Source: Schaalia odontolytica (GTDB taxonomy: Bacteria > Actinomycetota > Actinomycetes > Actinomycetales > Actinomycetaceae). From it: a stretch of DNA of 64,000 nt. The translations under genes and the position numbers were made by a program. The notes under the pieces were generated by a model. It made no database searches. It worked only from the letters and a program-made list of their open reading frames with translations, and was not told the DNA's origin. The stretch spans positions 372,001 to 436,000 of the forward strand of contig NZ_CP046315.1 of NCBI RefSeq assembly GCF_009730335.1. The letters are read 5' to 3'. Positions 32,780-39,858 of the stretch are shown piece after piece; position 1 is the first letter of the stretch; each line of letters begins with the position of its first letter.

Positions 32780-33166
32780 CTCGTGCCCCTTCTTCCCCTG
32801 GGTATGGCCGCCTGTGGGTCCCAGTCGAAGGCTGACGCCTGCAAGCTGCTCGAGAAGCCTCTCAACGACGCGGGCCTCGCCCTCGTGAATTCAGCACAGA
32901 ATGGTGACGCTGCCAACATCGCCGACACCTACACCACGTTTGCCACCACCTACGAAGAGGCATCGAAGAGAATCACCAACAAGGAGATTAAGGAGTCCGT
33001 CGATCAGGTCGCGGCCGGATGGCGCGCCGCCGCTGACAACTCGGGTGTCCTGAAGGCGGACCCGTTGAGTATGGACGTCCAGAAGCTCGAGGAGTACCAC
33101 AAGATCATGGAAGATCTCAGCGCGAAGCAGACGGAACTGTTCAACAAGTGCGGATACCAGCACTGA
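32744..33166 (+). CDS. Lipoprotein with an abnormal 5' end
   Basis: The body from the lipobox onwards is normal: GMAAC followed by KADACKLLEKPLNDAGL and a helical domain ending FNKCGYQH, with two Cys (DAC, NKC) placed as in the neighbouring lipoprotein. The beginning is not normal. No ribosome site precedes the GTG, and the first 12 codons are the antisense of the lipoprotein remnant on the other strand, so the signal peptide (VRAHVLDRVAAILVPLLPLG) is improvised. The gene may be silent in this arrangement or use the makeshift start; GTG at 32783 would leave only VPLLPLGMAAC. It converges on the sister lipoprotein through a shared terminator. Confidence 0.55.
   Translation: MRAHVLDRVAAILVPLLPLGMAACGSQSKADACKLLEKPLNDAGLALVNSAQNGDAANIADTYTTFATTYEEASKRITNKEIKESVDQVAAGWRAAADNSGVLKADPLSMDVQKLEEYHKIMEDLSAKQTELFNKCGYQH
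32761..32780. repeat. 20-bp palindrome at the rearrangement junction
   Basis: GGATCGCG-TTGC-CGCGATCC is a perfect inverted repeat located exactly where the minus-strand remnant ends and the plus-strand lipoprotein begins. Confidence 0.65.
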
Positions 33167-33184
33167 TTGGTCACTGAGTCGAAT

Positions 33185-33227
33185 ATAGCGATTGGGGGCG
33201 GCCCAATGGGCAGCCCCCAATCGCTAT
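33185..33227. terminator. Bidirectional terminator between two lipoprotein genes
   Basis: ATAGCGATTGGGGGC and GCCCCCAATCGCTAT form a perfect 15-bp stem with a 13-base loop between convergent genes. Confidence 0.75.
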
Positions 33228-33260
33228 GCGATCAATGACTGAGCGCTTACAGTCGCGTCA

Positions 33261-33794
33261 TTACTTCAGCATCGCGGGGCACAGGTTGCCGAGCGTGTAC
33301 AGCGACGTGGTCAGGTTCTCCGTCAACCGCTGAGCTTCATTCGGGTCGGCGGCATTCGGGTTCGACTGGTACTTCTTGCCGAAGTTGACCATGTCCGAGA
33401 GGGCCGAGGCCACCTTGCTGGACGCCTGCTTCACGTCGGGGTTGGTGATCTGCGGAGAATTCAGAGTATTGATGGTGGCCTCAGCAGCTGCCAGTGCCTG
33501 CGCGAAGTCGTTGGGGTCGCTGTAGCTGTCGGCGAATGACCTCAGCTGGCTGTCGACCAGGCTGCAGGCCTGCTCGACGGACTGGCCGGAGGCACCGGGG
33601 GCCTGGCCGGGGGTCTGGCCGGGGGCCTGCGTCGGAGCGGGGGTCTGGCCGGGGGCCTGGGTCGGGTTAGCGTTGGCTGTCGCAGCAGGCGCCGGGGTGC
33701 TGGGGGTGGCCTTGCGGGACTTCGTGCCGTGGCATGCTGCCATGCCTAGGGGGAGCGTGATGATGAGCAGGGCTGCTGCAAGACGACGCTTCAT
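33261..33794 (-). CDS. Lipoprotein with Pro/Gln-rich linker
   Basis: A 177-residue lipoprotein. ATG at 33794 follows GAGGAG; MKRRLAAALLIITLPLGMAAC is an orthodox signal with lipobox MAAC. About 55 residues of Ala/Pro/Thr/Gln-rich linker with APGQTP repeats follow, then a helical domain with two Cys (QACSLVD, GNLCPAM). The lipobox region and the C-terminal motif match the convergent lipoprotein at 32744 and the remnant at 32705, so three related genes once stood here. Function unknown; upstream lies the tRNA-Pro terminator. Confidence 0.8.
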   Translation of the reverse strand: MKRRLAAALLIITLPLGMAACHGTKSRKATPSTPAPAATANANPTQAPGQTPAPTQAPGQTPGQAPGASGQSVEQACSLVDSQLRSFADSYSDPNDFAQALAAAEATINTLNSPQITNPDVKQASSKVASALSDMVNFGKKYQSNPNAADPNEAQRLTENLTTSLYTLGNLCPAMLK

Positions 33795-33898
33795 AAAGAT
33801 TCTCCTCAAAGTGAGTGATGGGTACGACCTTAGTCTAATGGGCGATCGCGCGCTTTCGACCCATTGGTCAGTGATTCTGAGCATAGGGCCTATACAAA

Positions 33899-33928
33899 AG
33901 TCGCCGGGACCTTTTGGTCCCGGCGACT
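33899..33928 (-). terminator. Terminator of tRNA-Pro
   Basis: AGTCGCCGGGACC-TTTT-GGTCCCGGCGACT is a perfect 13-bp stem; on the minus strand it is followed by TTTTGTA, as expected for an intrinsic terminator just after the tRNA. Confidence 0.85.
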
Positions 33929-33933
33929 ACCGG

Positions 33934-34007
<74 letters not shown>

Positions 34008-34145
34008 GTGCCGTTCGAGTATAGCCTCACCCTGTCGATATTCCCAAACGGAGACGGAGTGAGCACTCGAAGTGTGGTCCACGCCGCATATTGTCTGGCT
34101 GCGTGGAGCCCAGAAAGCCCGGCAGCCGGCGGTGGTGACACCCTC

Positions 34146-35126
34146 CTACGCGGGGTGCACGTGCAGCAGAGACGCCTCGGGGCGCGTCGCGATGCGAATC
34201 TTTGCGTAGCGTGAGGTTCCCAGGCCAGCCGAGACGTGCAGCCACGCCTCAGTACCGTCCGGAGCCTCCCACCGCTTCAAGCCCTTCGCGTAGGGGCGTG
34301 AAATGTCGCAGTTCGTGATGATCGCCCCGGCTCCGGGAATGCCGATCTGGCCGCCGTGCGTGTGCCCGGCGAGGATCAGGTCCGAGCCTGCCGACGTCAG
34401 CGCGGACACGACGCGCGTGTAGGGGGCATGCGTGACGCCCAGGTGCAGAACGCCCGGCGCTGCCCATGACGAGGCCGGCGCTCCCACACGATCCCGGTGG
34501 ATATGAGCGTCATCCGTGCCCAGCAAAGACACCGTGCCGACGGGCAGGCTGATCGTGCCGAAAGCATTCGACAGATCGACCCAGCCAGCCTGACGCATGC
34601 GACGCACCATCGGCAGGTAGGGAAGATCGGGAACAACCCGCGCGGGGTGCGGCTTTGATCGTGACAGGTAGCGGCTCCAGCGCTTCGGAATTGGCGAGTA
34701 GTAGTCGTTCGACCCGAGCACGAAAGCGCCCGGATAGGACAGGAACGGGCGATACGCGTCCATCACCATGTCCAGCGCATCCATAGATCCGAAGTTGTCC
34801 CCGGTCGCTACGACCATGTCGAAGCGCTCTGAGGCTGCGACATCGGACAGGAAACGCAGGAGAAAATCCTGTCCGGGGAACAGGTGCAGGTCTGCGATCT
34901 GGAGGATCGTCACCTCTGGAACGTCGCCCTGAATCGGGACGTCGTAGCGGCGTAGCACCGGCATCGTGCGCTCGACCGACCCCCACGCGAGCGCCGCGCC
35001 ACCCGCGGCCAGGCCGGCGAGACCCAGACCGCCGACGATCGCTCCCGCGGTGCGCAGGAACCCACGGCCTCGTCGAGTGGACGAGGCCGTAGCCCCTGCG
35101 AGTGTAGACGCAACGTCAGTGGTCAT
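34146..35126 (-). CDS. Metallophosphoesterase, membrane-anchored
   Basis: A 326-residue protein with a Ser/Arg-rich N-terminus, one Gly/Ala-rich membrane segment (about residues 26-48) and a calcineurin-like phosphoesterase domain. The metal-binding motifs are visible in order: DLHLF (DxH), GDNFG (GD), GSND (in place of GNHD), and GHTHGGQ near the end. The domain probably faces outward. It overlaps the penicillin-binding protein gene by 11 bases. The same gene order, with whiB and crp nearby, occurs in mycobacteria (Rv3683 beside ponA2). The substrate is unknown; a cell-envelope phosphoester is likely. Confidence 0.87.
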   Translation of the reverse strand: MTTDVASTLAGATASSTRRGRGFLRTAGAIVGGLGLAGLAAGGAALAWGSVERTMPVLRRYDVPIQGDVPEVTILQIADLHLFPGQDFLLRFLSDVAASERFDMVVATGDNFGSMDALDMVMDAYRPFLSYPGAFVLGSNDYYSPIPKRWSRYLSRSKPHPARVVPDLPYLPMVRRMRQAGWVDLSNAFGTISLPVGTVSLLGTDDAHIHRDRVGAPASSWAAPGVLHLGVTHAPYTRVVSALTSAGSDLILAGHTHGGQIGIPGAGAIITNCDISRPYAKGLKRWEAPDGTEAWLHVSAGLGTSRYAKIRIATRPEASLLHVHPA

Positions 35127-37236
35127 TGCTGTTGGGTGATGCGTTCGGCGCGGGGGTCGTCGTCGCGCTGCGCCGAGGCGTCGTCGCGCCGATGTTCGCG
35201 TTCGAGACGGCTTCGACGGGTGTGCCCGCCAGGGCCTGCGTCATGTAGGGGGCCCAGATGTTCTGGCCGACGTAGGTCTCACCGAAGATCTCGCTGTGGT
35301 ACACGCCGTTGATGACGACGCCAGAAACTTCCTGGGAGGAGTTGTCGCCGTGGCCCACCCACGCGGAAGTGGCGAGCGAGGGGGTGAAGCCGGTCAGCCA
35401 CGTGTTGGCGTGGCCGTCGGTCGTACCCGACTTCGCCGCGAAGGGTCGGCCCTCGCCTAGGCGAGTCGACGTGTAGTACTGGCCGGCTGAGGCCGTCAGA
35501 AGGGCCGCCGTCTTGTTCGCGATGTCAGCGGAGATGACTTCCTTGCAGTCCGCCGCAAACTCTTTGAGAACGTTCTCGTCGCGGTCGGTCACGGACTCGA
35601 TGGACTGGGGCTTGCACTGCTGGCCGGAGTTCGCGATTGTCGCGAACACGGAGGCCATCTGCAGCGGGGAAGCCGACACCGAGCCGAGGATGTTGGCGGG
35701 GAAGGGGGACGGAACTTCGCCGTCCTCTGTGACGCCCAAATCGTAGGCGGTCTCGAAGATCGAGCAGAAGTCAACGCGTGACGCCATGTTCACGAACGCC
35801 TGGTTGGCCGACTGGCCGGTGGCGCGCACGACGTTCATCGTGCCGGTCTTACCCGCGAGGTCGTTGACCTGATAGCCCTCGGTGGTGATGGAACGGCCGT
35901 CGCACTTGAAGGCGCCGTTCGGGTAGAAGGTGTTGGTCGAACCCACGGTCTCGTAGGCCGAGTGCCCCTCCTTGAACCACTGCAGGAGCGTGAACACCTT
36001 GAAGGTCGAACCCACCTGGAAATTGCCGTCGGCCGAGTAGTTCGACATCGTCTGGCCAGCCTCGACGCCGTATGCCGTGTTCTGGGCCATCGCGAGTACC
36101 TTGCCGGTGCGCGGGTCCAGCGATACGAGCGCGTCGTTCAGGCCGGAGGCGTCGCCCACGGGAATCGCGTTCGTCAGGGAGGCGTAGGCTGCGTCCTGCT
36201 TCGCGGTATCCAGCGTCGTACGGATCGTGATGCCCTGAGTCTTGAGCAGACGCTCGCGCTCGATGCGCGTCGCGCCGAATGTCGGGTCCTCCAGGAACTG
36301 GGAGAGGACGTAGTCGCAGAAGTATGCCTTCGAGGAGTCGGCGCCGGAGCAGCCCTCCGAGGAGACCGTCGGGTGCAGCATCGAATCGACCGACGTCGCG
36401 ATGCCCGCGTCGTACTCTTCCTGCGTGATGACACCCTGGTTGAGCATCGTTGCCAGGACCGTGTCGCGGCGTTCCTGAGCGGCTTCCGGATGGGTCAGGG
36501 GATCGTACTGGACAGGAGACTGGACGAGGCCGGCGAGGAGCGCAGCCTCCAGGTAGTTCAGTTCCGACGCGGACTTGGAAAAGTAGCGCTGCGAGGCGGC
36601 CTCGACGCCGTAGGTGATGGGGCCGAAGGGGGCGATGTTGAGGTAACCCGTCAGGATTTCGTCCTTCGACTGGGTCTTCTCCAACGCCAGCGCGTACTTG
36701 ATTTCGCGCAGTTTACGCTCGGTGGTCTGCTCGGTTGCTGCGCTCACCTGCTCCGCGTCGCCCTCGAGGTAGCCGCGCTCTGCCAGCGAGTTACGCACGT
36801 ACTGCTGGGTGATCGTCGAAGCGCCCTGGCGGCCGCTCTCGCCCAGGTTCGTTACGAGCGCGCGAGCGATGCCGGTGGCATCGACGCCGTTGTGCTCGTA
36901 GAAGCGCTTATCTTCGATCGCGATGATTGCCTTCTTCATAACGTCAGCGATGTTGGCGCTGGGCACCACGATGCGCTGCTTGTCGTAGAAGTGCGCGATC
37001 ACGCCGCCGGACGAATCGAGGAGCTGGGACTCCTCGGCCGGGGCCACGGTCTGCAGGTCACCGGGCAGCTCGTTGAAGACGGAGGGAACCGACTTCGCCA
37101 CCAGTGCGGTGGGACCCGCGACAGGGACGAGCATGCCGGCCGCGACGAAGCCCATGAGCGAGGACACGCTCAGGAACGCCAGCAGCAGCGCGAGCAGCTG
37201 GGCCGGTCGGACAGCGCGAGAGTGAGAGTACGACAT
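35116..37236 (-). CDS. Class A penicillin-binding protein (PonA2-like)
   Basis: A 706-residue bifunctional peptidoglycan synthase anchored by one N-terminal helix (about residues 13-38). The glycosyltransferase (GT51) domain has EDKRFYEHNGVD at residues 108-119 and TQQYVRN. The transpeptidase domain carries the nucleophile Ser410 in GSTFK, SAN (GQSANQAF) and KSGT (AKSGTTDGHANTW). It ends in an Ala/Thr/Pro/Asn-rich tail and shows no clear PASTA domain, unlike mycobacterial PonA2. It should polymerise and cross-link peptidoglycan outside the membrane. The metallophosphoesterase follows; whiB is divergent. Confidence 0.93.
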   Translation of the reverse strand: MSYSHSRAVRPAQLLALLLAFLSVSSLMGFVAAGMLVPVAGPTALVAKSVPSVFNELPGDLQTVAPAEESQLLDSSGGVIAHFYDKQRIVVPSANIADVMKKAIIAIEDKRFYEHNGVDATGIARALVTNLGESGRQGASTITQQYVRNSLAERGYLEGDAEQVSAATEQTTERKLREIKYALALEKTQSKDEILTGYLNIAPFGPITYGVEAASQRYFSKSASELNYLEAALLAGLVQSPVQYDPLTHPEAAQERRDTVLATMLNQGVITQEEYDAGIATSVDSMLHPTVSSEGCSGADSSKAYFCDYVLSQFLEDPTFGATRIERERLLKTQGITIRTTLDTAKQDAAYASLTNAIPVGDASGLNDALVSLDPRTGKVLAMAQNTAYGVEAGQTMSNYSADGNFQVGSTFKVFTLLQWFKEGHSAYETVGSTNTFYPNGAFKCDGRSITTEGYQVNDLAGKTGTMNVVRATGQSANQAFVNMASRVDFCSIFETAYDLGVTEDGEVPSPFPANILGSVSASPLQMASVFATIANSGQQCKPQSIESVTDRDENVLKEFAADCKEVISADIANKTAALLTASAGQYYTSTRLGEGRPFAAKSGTTDGHANTWLTGFTPSLATSAWVGHGDNSSQEVSGVVINGVYHSEIFGETYVGQNIWAPYMTQALAGTPVEAVSNANIGATTPRRSATTTPAPNASPNSNDH

Positions 37237-37353
37237 ATTCCTAGCTTACGTGTCGGCCCGCTCATCTGGCGTTTGGCGACGCGTGAGAATTGCCTGATGA
37301 ATCACCTTGAGATGCCTTCGACAGTGGTCGCAGCGTTTGCACCCACACACGTA

Positions 37354-37369
37354 TGTGTGTATGGTCACA
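37354..37369 (+). promoter_or_regulatory. Possible Crp/GlxR operator upstream of whiB
   Basis: TGTGTGTATGGTCACA matches the Crp-type consensus TGTGA-N6-TCACA at nine of ten core positions and lies about 40 bases before the whiB start. A crp-like gene lies 700 bases downstream. Confidence 0.4.
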
Positions 37370-37405
37370 GGCAGGGCTCGAAATACAGTGAAGTGGAGTT
37401 CCACG

Positions 37406-37756
37406 ATGCCAACGCAAGGCGACGACCAGAGCTGGGTCGCTCGCGCGCTCTGCGCGTCCATCGAACCGGACGTGCTGTTCGTGCAGGGTGCCTCCCAGCG
37501 TCAGGTTCGTATGCGCTGCTACGAATGCGAGGTTCGCCTCGAATGTCTCGCCGACGCTCTCGAATCCGAGGCGAACTACGGCGTGTGGGGCGGCCTGACG
37601 GAACGTGAACGTCGCGCGATTCTGCGCCACTATCCTCACGCGGACAACTGGCTGGAGTGGTTGCGCACCTCCGACGAAGCGCTGGCCCGCGAGCTCCGCA
37701 GCCCCCACGTCCCGAAGGTCCTGTCCTTCGTGCGCCCCCAGTTGGCGGGCGGGTAA
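37406..37756 (+). CDS. WhiB-family iron-sulfur transcriptional regulator
   Basis: A 116-residue Wbl protein. Four Cys that should bind a [4Fe-4S] cluster are at positions 16, 38, 41 and 47 (C-x21-C-x2-C-x5-C), followed by the GVWGGLTERER turn and a basic, C-terminal DNA-binding region. The ATG at 37406 is preferred to an extended start at 37307, which would run through the putative Crp site. Position next to a PonA2-like PBP corresponds to WhiB4 in mycobacteria, a redox-responsive regulator; equivalence rests on synteny. Confidence 0.93.
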   Translation: MPTQGDDQSWVARALCASIEPDVLFVQGASQRQVRMRCYECEVRLECLADALESEANYGVWGGLTERERRAILRHYPHADNWLEWLRTSDEALARELRSPHVPKVLSFVRPQLAGG

Positions 37757-37765
37757 GATAGAGCC

Positions 37766-37945
37766 ATGACTAAATGGGAATACTCCACGATTCCGCTGCT
37801 CACGCACGCGACGAAAGCAATCCTCGACCAATGGGGCGCCGACGGGTGGGAACTCGTCCAGGTGATCCCCGGCCCCACGGGTTCCGAGAACCTGGTGGCC
37901 TACCTCAAGCGTCCGATTGAGGAAGCGCCCACCGTTCAGAACTGA
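37766..37945 (+). CDS. Small DUF4177-like protein
   Basis: A 59-residue protein nine bases downstream of whiB. KWEYSTIPL at the start and GADGWELVQVIPGP in the middle are typical of the small DUF4177 family, whose members are soluble, compact and of unknown function. The same small gene lies between whiB4 and crp in mycobacteria (Rv3678A), which supports it as a real gene despite its length. It ends 22 bases before a strong terminator. Confidence 0.85.
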   Translation: MTKWEYSTIPLLTHATKAILDQWGADGWELVQVIPGPTGSENLVAYLKRPIEEAPTVQN

Positions 37946-37967
37946 CGCGCAGCAGCTCTGCGCACCT

Positions 37968-38019
37968 ACGAGGCCGTGGCCGGCACGTGCGGAAAACACG
38001 CGAGCGGCCGCGGCCTCGT
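37968..38019 (+). terminator. Terminator after the DUF4177 gene
   Basis: ACGAGGCCGTGGCCG pairs with CGGCCGCGGCCTCGT (15-bp stem, one G-U pair) around a 22-base loop. Both arms contain the frequent GGCCTCGT octamer. Confidence 0.65.
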
Positions 38020-38036
38020 TCATATCGACAAGCAAA

Positions 38037-38074
38037 GGGTTGGGCCCGGCACCGTGAGGTGCCGGGCCCAACCC
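38037..38074 (-). terminator. Terminator of crp
   Basis: GGGTTGGGCCCGGCACC and its complement make a perfect 17-bp stem with a 4-base loop; on the minus strand TTTGCTTGT follows. Confidence 0.85.
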
Positions 38075-38088
38075 TGTGTAGGCTGCGG

Positions 38089-38772
38089 TCAGCGAGCGCG
38101 ACGCGCCAGGCGATCGACGTCGAGGAGGGTCACGGCGCGACCTTCCAGACGGATCCAGCCGCGCGAAACGAAGTCAGCCAGAGACTTGTTCACGGTCTCG
38201 CGGGAGGCGCCGACCAGCTGGGCGAGCTCTTCCTGCGTGAGGTCGTGGGGGACGTGGACGCCCTTGTCGGTCGCGGTGCCGAAGCGATCTGCAAGGTCCA
38301 GGAGGGCCTTGGCGACGCGACCGGGAACGTCGGAGAACACGAGATCCGAGAGGGACTCGTTGGTGCGGCGCAGGCGCTGAGCGAGGGCGCGCAGCATGTG
38401 CTTGGCAAGGGTCGGGTTGGTGTCGAGCACGTGCATGAGATCCTCGTGCTCGAGGTAGAGGAGGGACGCCGGGGAAACGGCGGTTGCGGTGGTCGAGCGC
38501 GGACCCGGATCGAAGAGCGTGAGCTCACCGATGATCTCTCCGGGGCCCAGGACTGCGAGCAGAGACTCGCGGCCGTCGCTGGACGTGTGGCCGAGCTTCA
38601 CCTTGCCCTCGGTCACGATGTACAGGCGATCGCCGAGATCGCCTTCGTCGAAGAGAGTCTCTCCGCGACGCAGGGTCGTATGACCCATCTTCTGCTGGAG
38701 GGACACCTGCTGTGCATCATCAAGGCCACTGAACAGCGGCACCTGGCTGATGAAGTTTCCGTCACCGATCAT
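38089..38772 (-). CDS. crp: Crp/Fnr-family regulator (GlxR/Crp-like)
   Basis: A 227-residue regulator. The N-terminal cyclic-nucleotide domain contains GEIIGELTLFDPGPRSTTATA, the phosphate-binding cassette with the Gly-Glu-Leu and Arg-Ser residues used for cAMP. The C-terminal helix-turn-helix includes LTQEELAQLVGASRETVNKSLADF, with the Arg-Glu-Thr contacts that read TGTGA half-sites. Length and motifs match actinobacterial GlxR/Crp (mycobacterial Rv3676). AAGGAG precedes the ATG. A candidate target site is seen upstream of whiB. A 180-base region to the next gene shows no certain Crp site. Confidence 0.93.
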   Translation of the reverse strand: MIGDGNFISQVPLFSGLDDAQQVSLQQKMGHTTLRRGETLFDEGDLGDRLYIVTEGKVKLGHTSSDGRESLLAVLGPGEIIGELTLFDPGPRSTTATAVSPASLLYLEHEDLMHVLDTNPTLAKHMLRALAQRLRRTNESLSDLVFSDVPGRVAKALLDLADRFGTATDKGVHVPHDLTQEELAQLVGASRETVNKSLADFVSRGWIRLEGRAVTLLDVDRLARRAR

Positions 38773-38952
38773 GGTGCGGAGCTCCTTCCGCTCGTGCCCG
38801 ATTGCTCGGGCGTTTCGATTTGGATTGCGCAGTGGATCCCATACGTAATACCACTCACGAGGAGGTACCGCGCATCACACCATTATGCCCTATCTATCAG
38901 GTGAAATGGGCTTCATTTCGCGTTTTGTGTGACCTGTCTAATGAAACATAGG

Positions 38953-39858
38953 CTATTTGGCGTGGGTGATGACGTGCTCTGACAGAGCCTCGGCCACAGC
39001 CTGCGGTGCTTCTTCGGGGAGGAAGTGTCCCGCCTCGCGAATGACGATCTGCGTCAGAGGTGCATCCACGAACTGGGCGTCGGCCGCGTGATCCAACGCC
39101 GACCATGCCCCGTCGTCGCGTCCCACCAGGGACAGGACGGGCACGCGCAACGGCTCCGAGAGGATGCGCCGCTCCAGGCGCGAGATCTTGCGTGCGGCGC
39201 TCAGACCGCGCAACGCGGTGTGTGCGGCGAAGGGGCGACGCAGCGCGGCGCGGTACGTGCCCGACTGGGAGACGAGGCCATCGACATCCCCGGGCGAGGC
39301 CCACGCGCGGAAAACGGTCGTCACGAAAGAGCCCGAACGCAGCGCGCGCTCACGCCCGGTGGGCAGCGCGAGGCGCCCCTGCAGGACGCGGCCACCCGCC
39401 CAAGGTGCGCGAACGATCACGGGCTGCACGCCGAGGGGGTGCGGCGCCGACAGGACGGCCACCGATCGCAGCTCGAGGGGTGCCAGGGCGCCGATCATCC
39501 ACGCGACCGTGCCGCCGATCCCCATGCCAGCCACGGAGAACGAGGCCACGCCGAGTGCGCGGACGACGCCGATCACGTCGTTCGCCATCTGCTGCAGGTC
39601 GCAGTCTCCGCGCGTCAGGTCGGAAGTGCCGAAGCCTCGCAAATCAAGGGCGAACACGCGCGAGGTCGACTCCGCGAGGGCGGGCAGGACGTCGCGCCAC
39701 GCCCACCAGTGCTCGGGGAAGCCGTGCAGGAGGACGAGCGCATGGTCCATGCCCTCGCCCATGTCAGCGACGTGGAATGCGGCGCCGCCAGCGCTCACGT
39801 GCCGATGGGTCCACGGACCCTCGAGCTCGATCGCGCTGGCGGGAATCAGAGTTTTCAC
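38953..39858 (-). CDS. Epoxide-hydrolase-like alpha/beta hydrolase lacking its nucleophile
   Basis: A 301-residue alpha/beta-hydrolase. LLHGFPEHWWAW is the oxyanion region typical of epoxide hydrolases, DLRGFGTSD follows, and the C-terminus keeps an acid region (GRDDGAW) and His (EAGHFLPEEAP). At the nucleophile elbow, where relatives have GHDWGG or GHSMGG, this protein reads AGMGIGG, so Asp/Ser is replaced by Gly. If aligned correctly it cannot form the usual covalent intermediate. It overlaps the upstream membrane protein gene by 4 bp and lies near crp, as EphE does in mycobacteria. It may be a non-enzymatic descendant. Confidence 0.75.
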   Translation of the reverse strand: MKTLIPASAIELEGPWTHRHVSAGGAAFHVADMGEGMDHALVLLHGFPEHWWAWRDVLPALAESTSRVFALDLRGFGTSDLTRGDCDLQQMANDVIGVVRALGVASFSVAGMGIGGTVAWMIGALAPLELRSVAVLSAPHPLGVQPVIVRAPWAGGRVLQGRLALPTGRERALRSGSFVTTVFRAWASPGDVDGLVSQSGTYRAALRRPFAAHTALRGLSAARKISRLERRILSEPLRVPVLSLVGRDDGAWSALDHAADAQFVDAPLTQIVIREAGHFLPEEAPQAVAEALSEHVITHAK

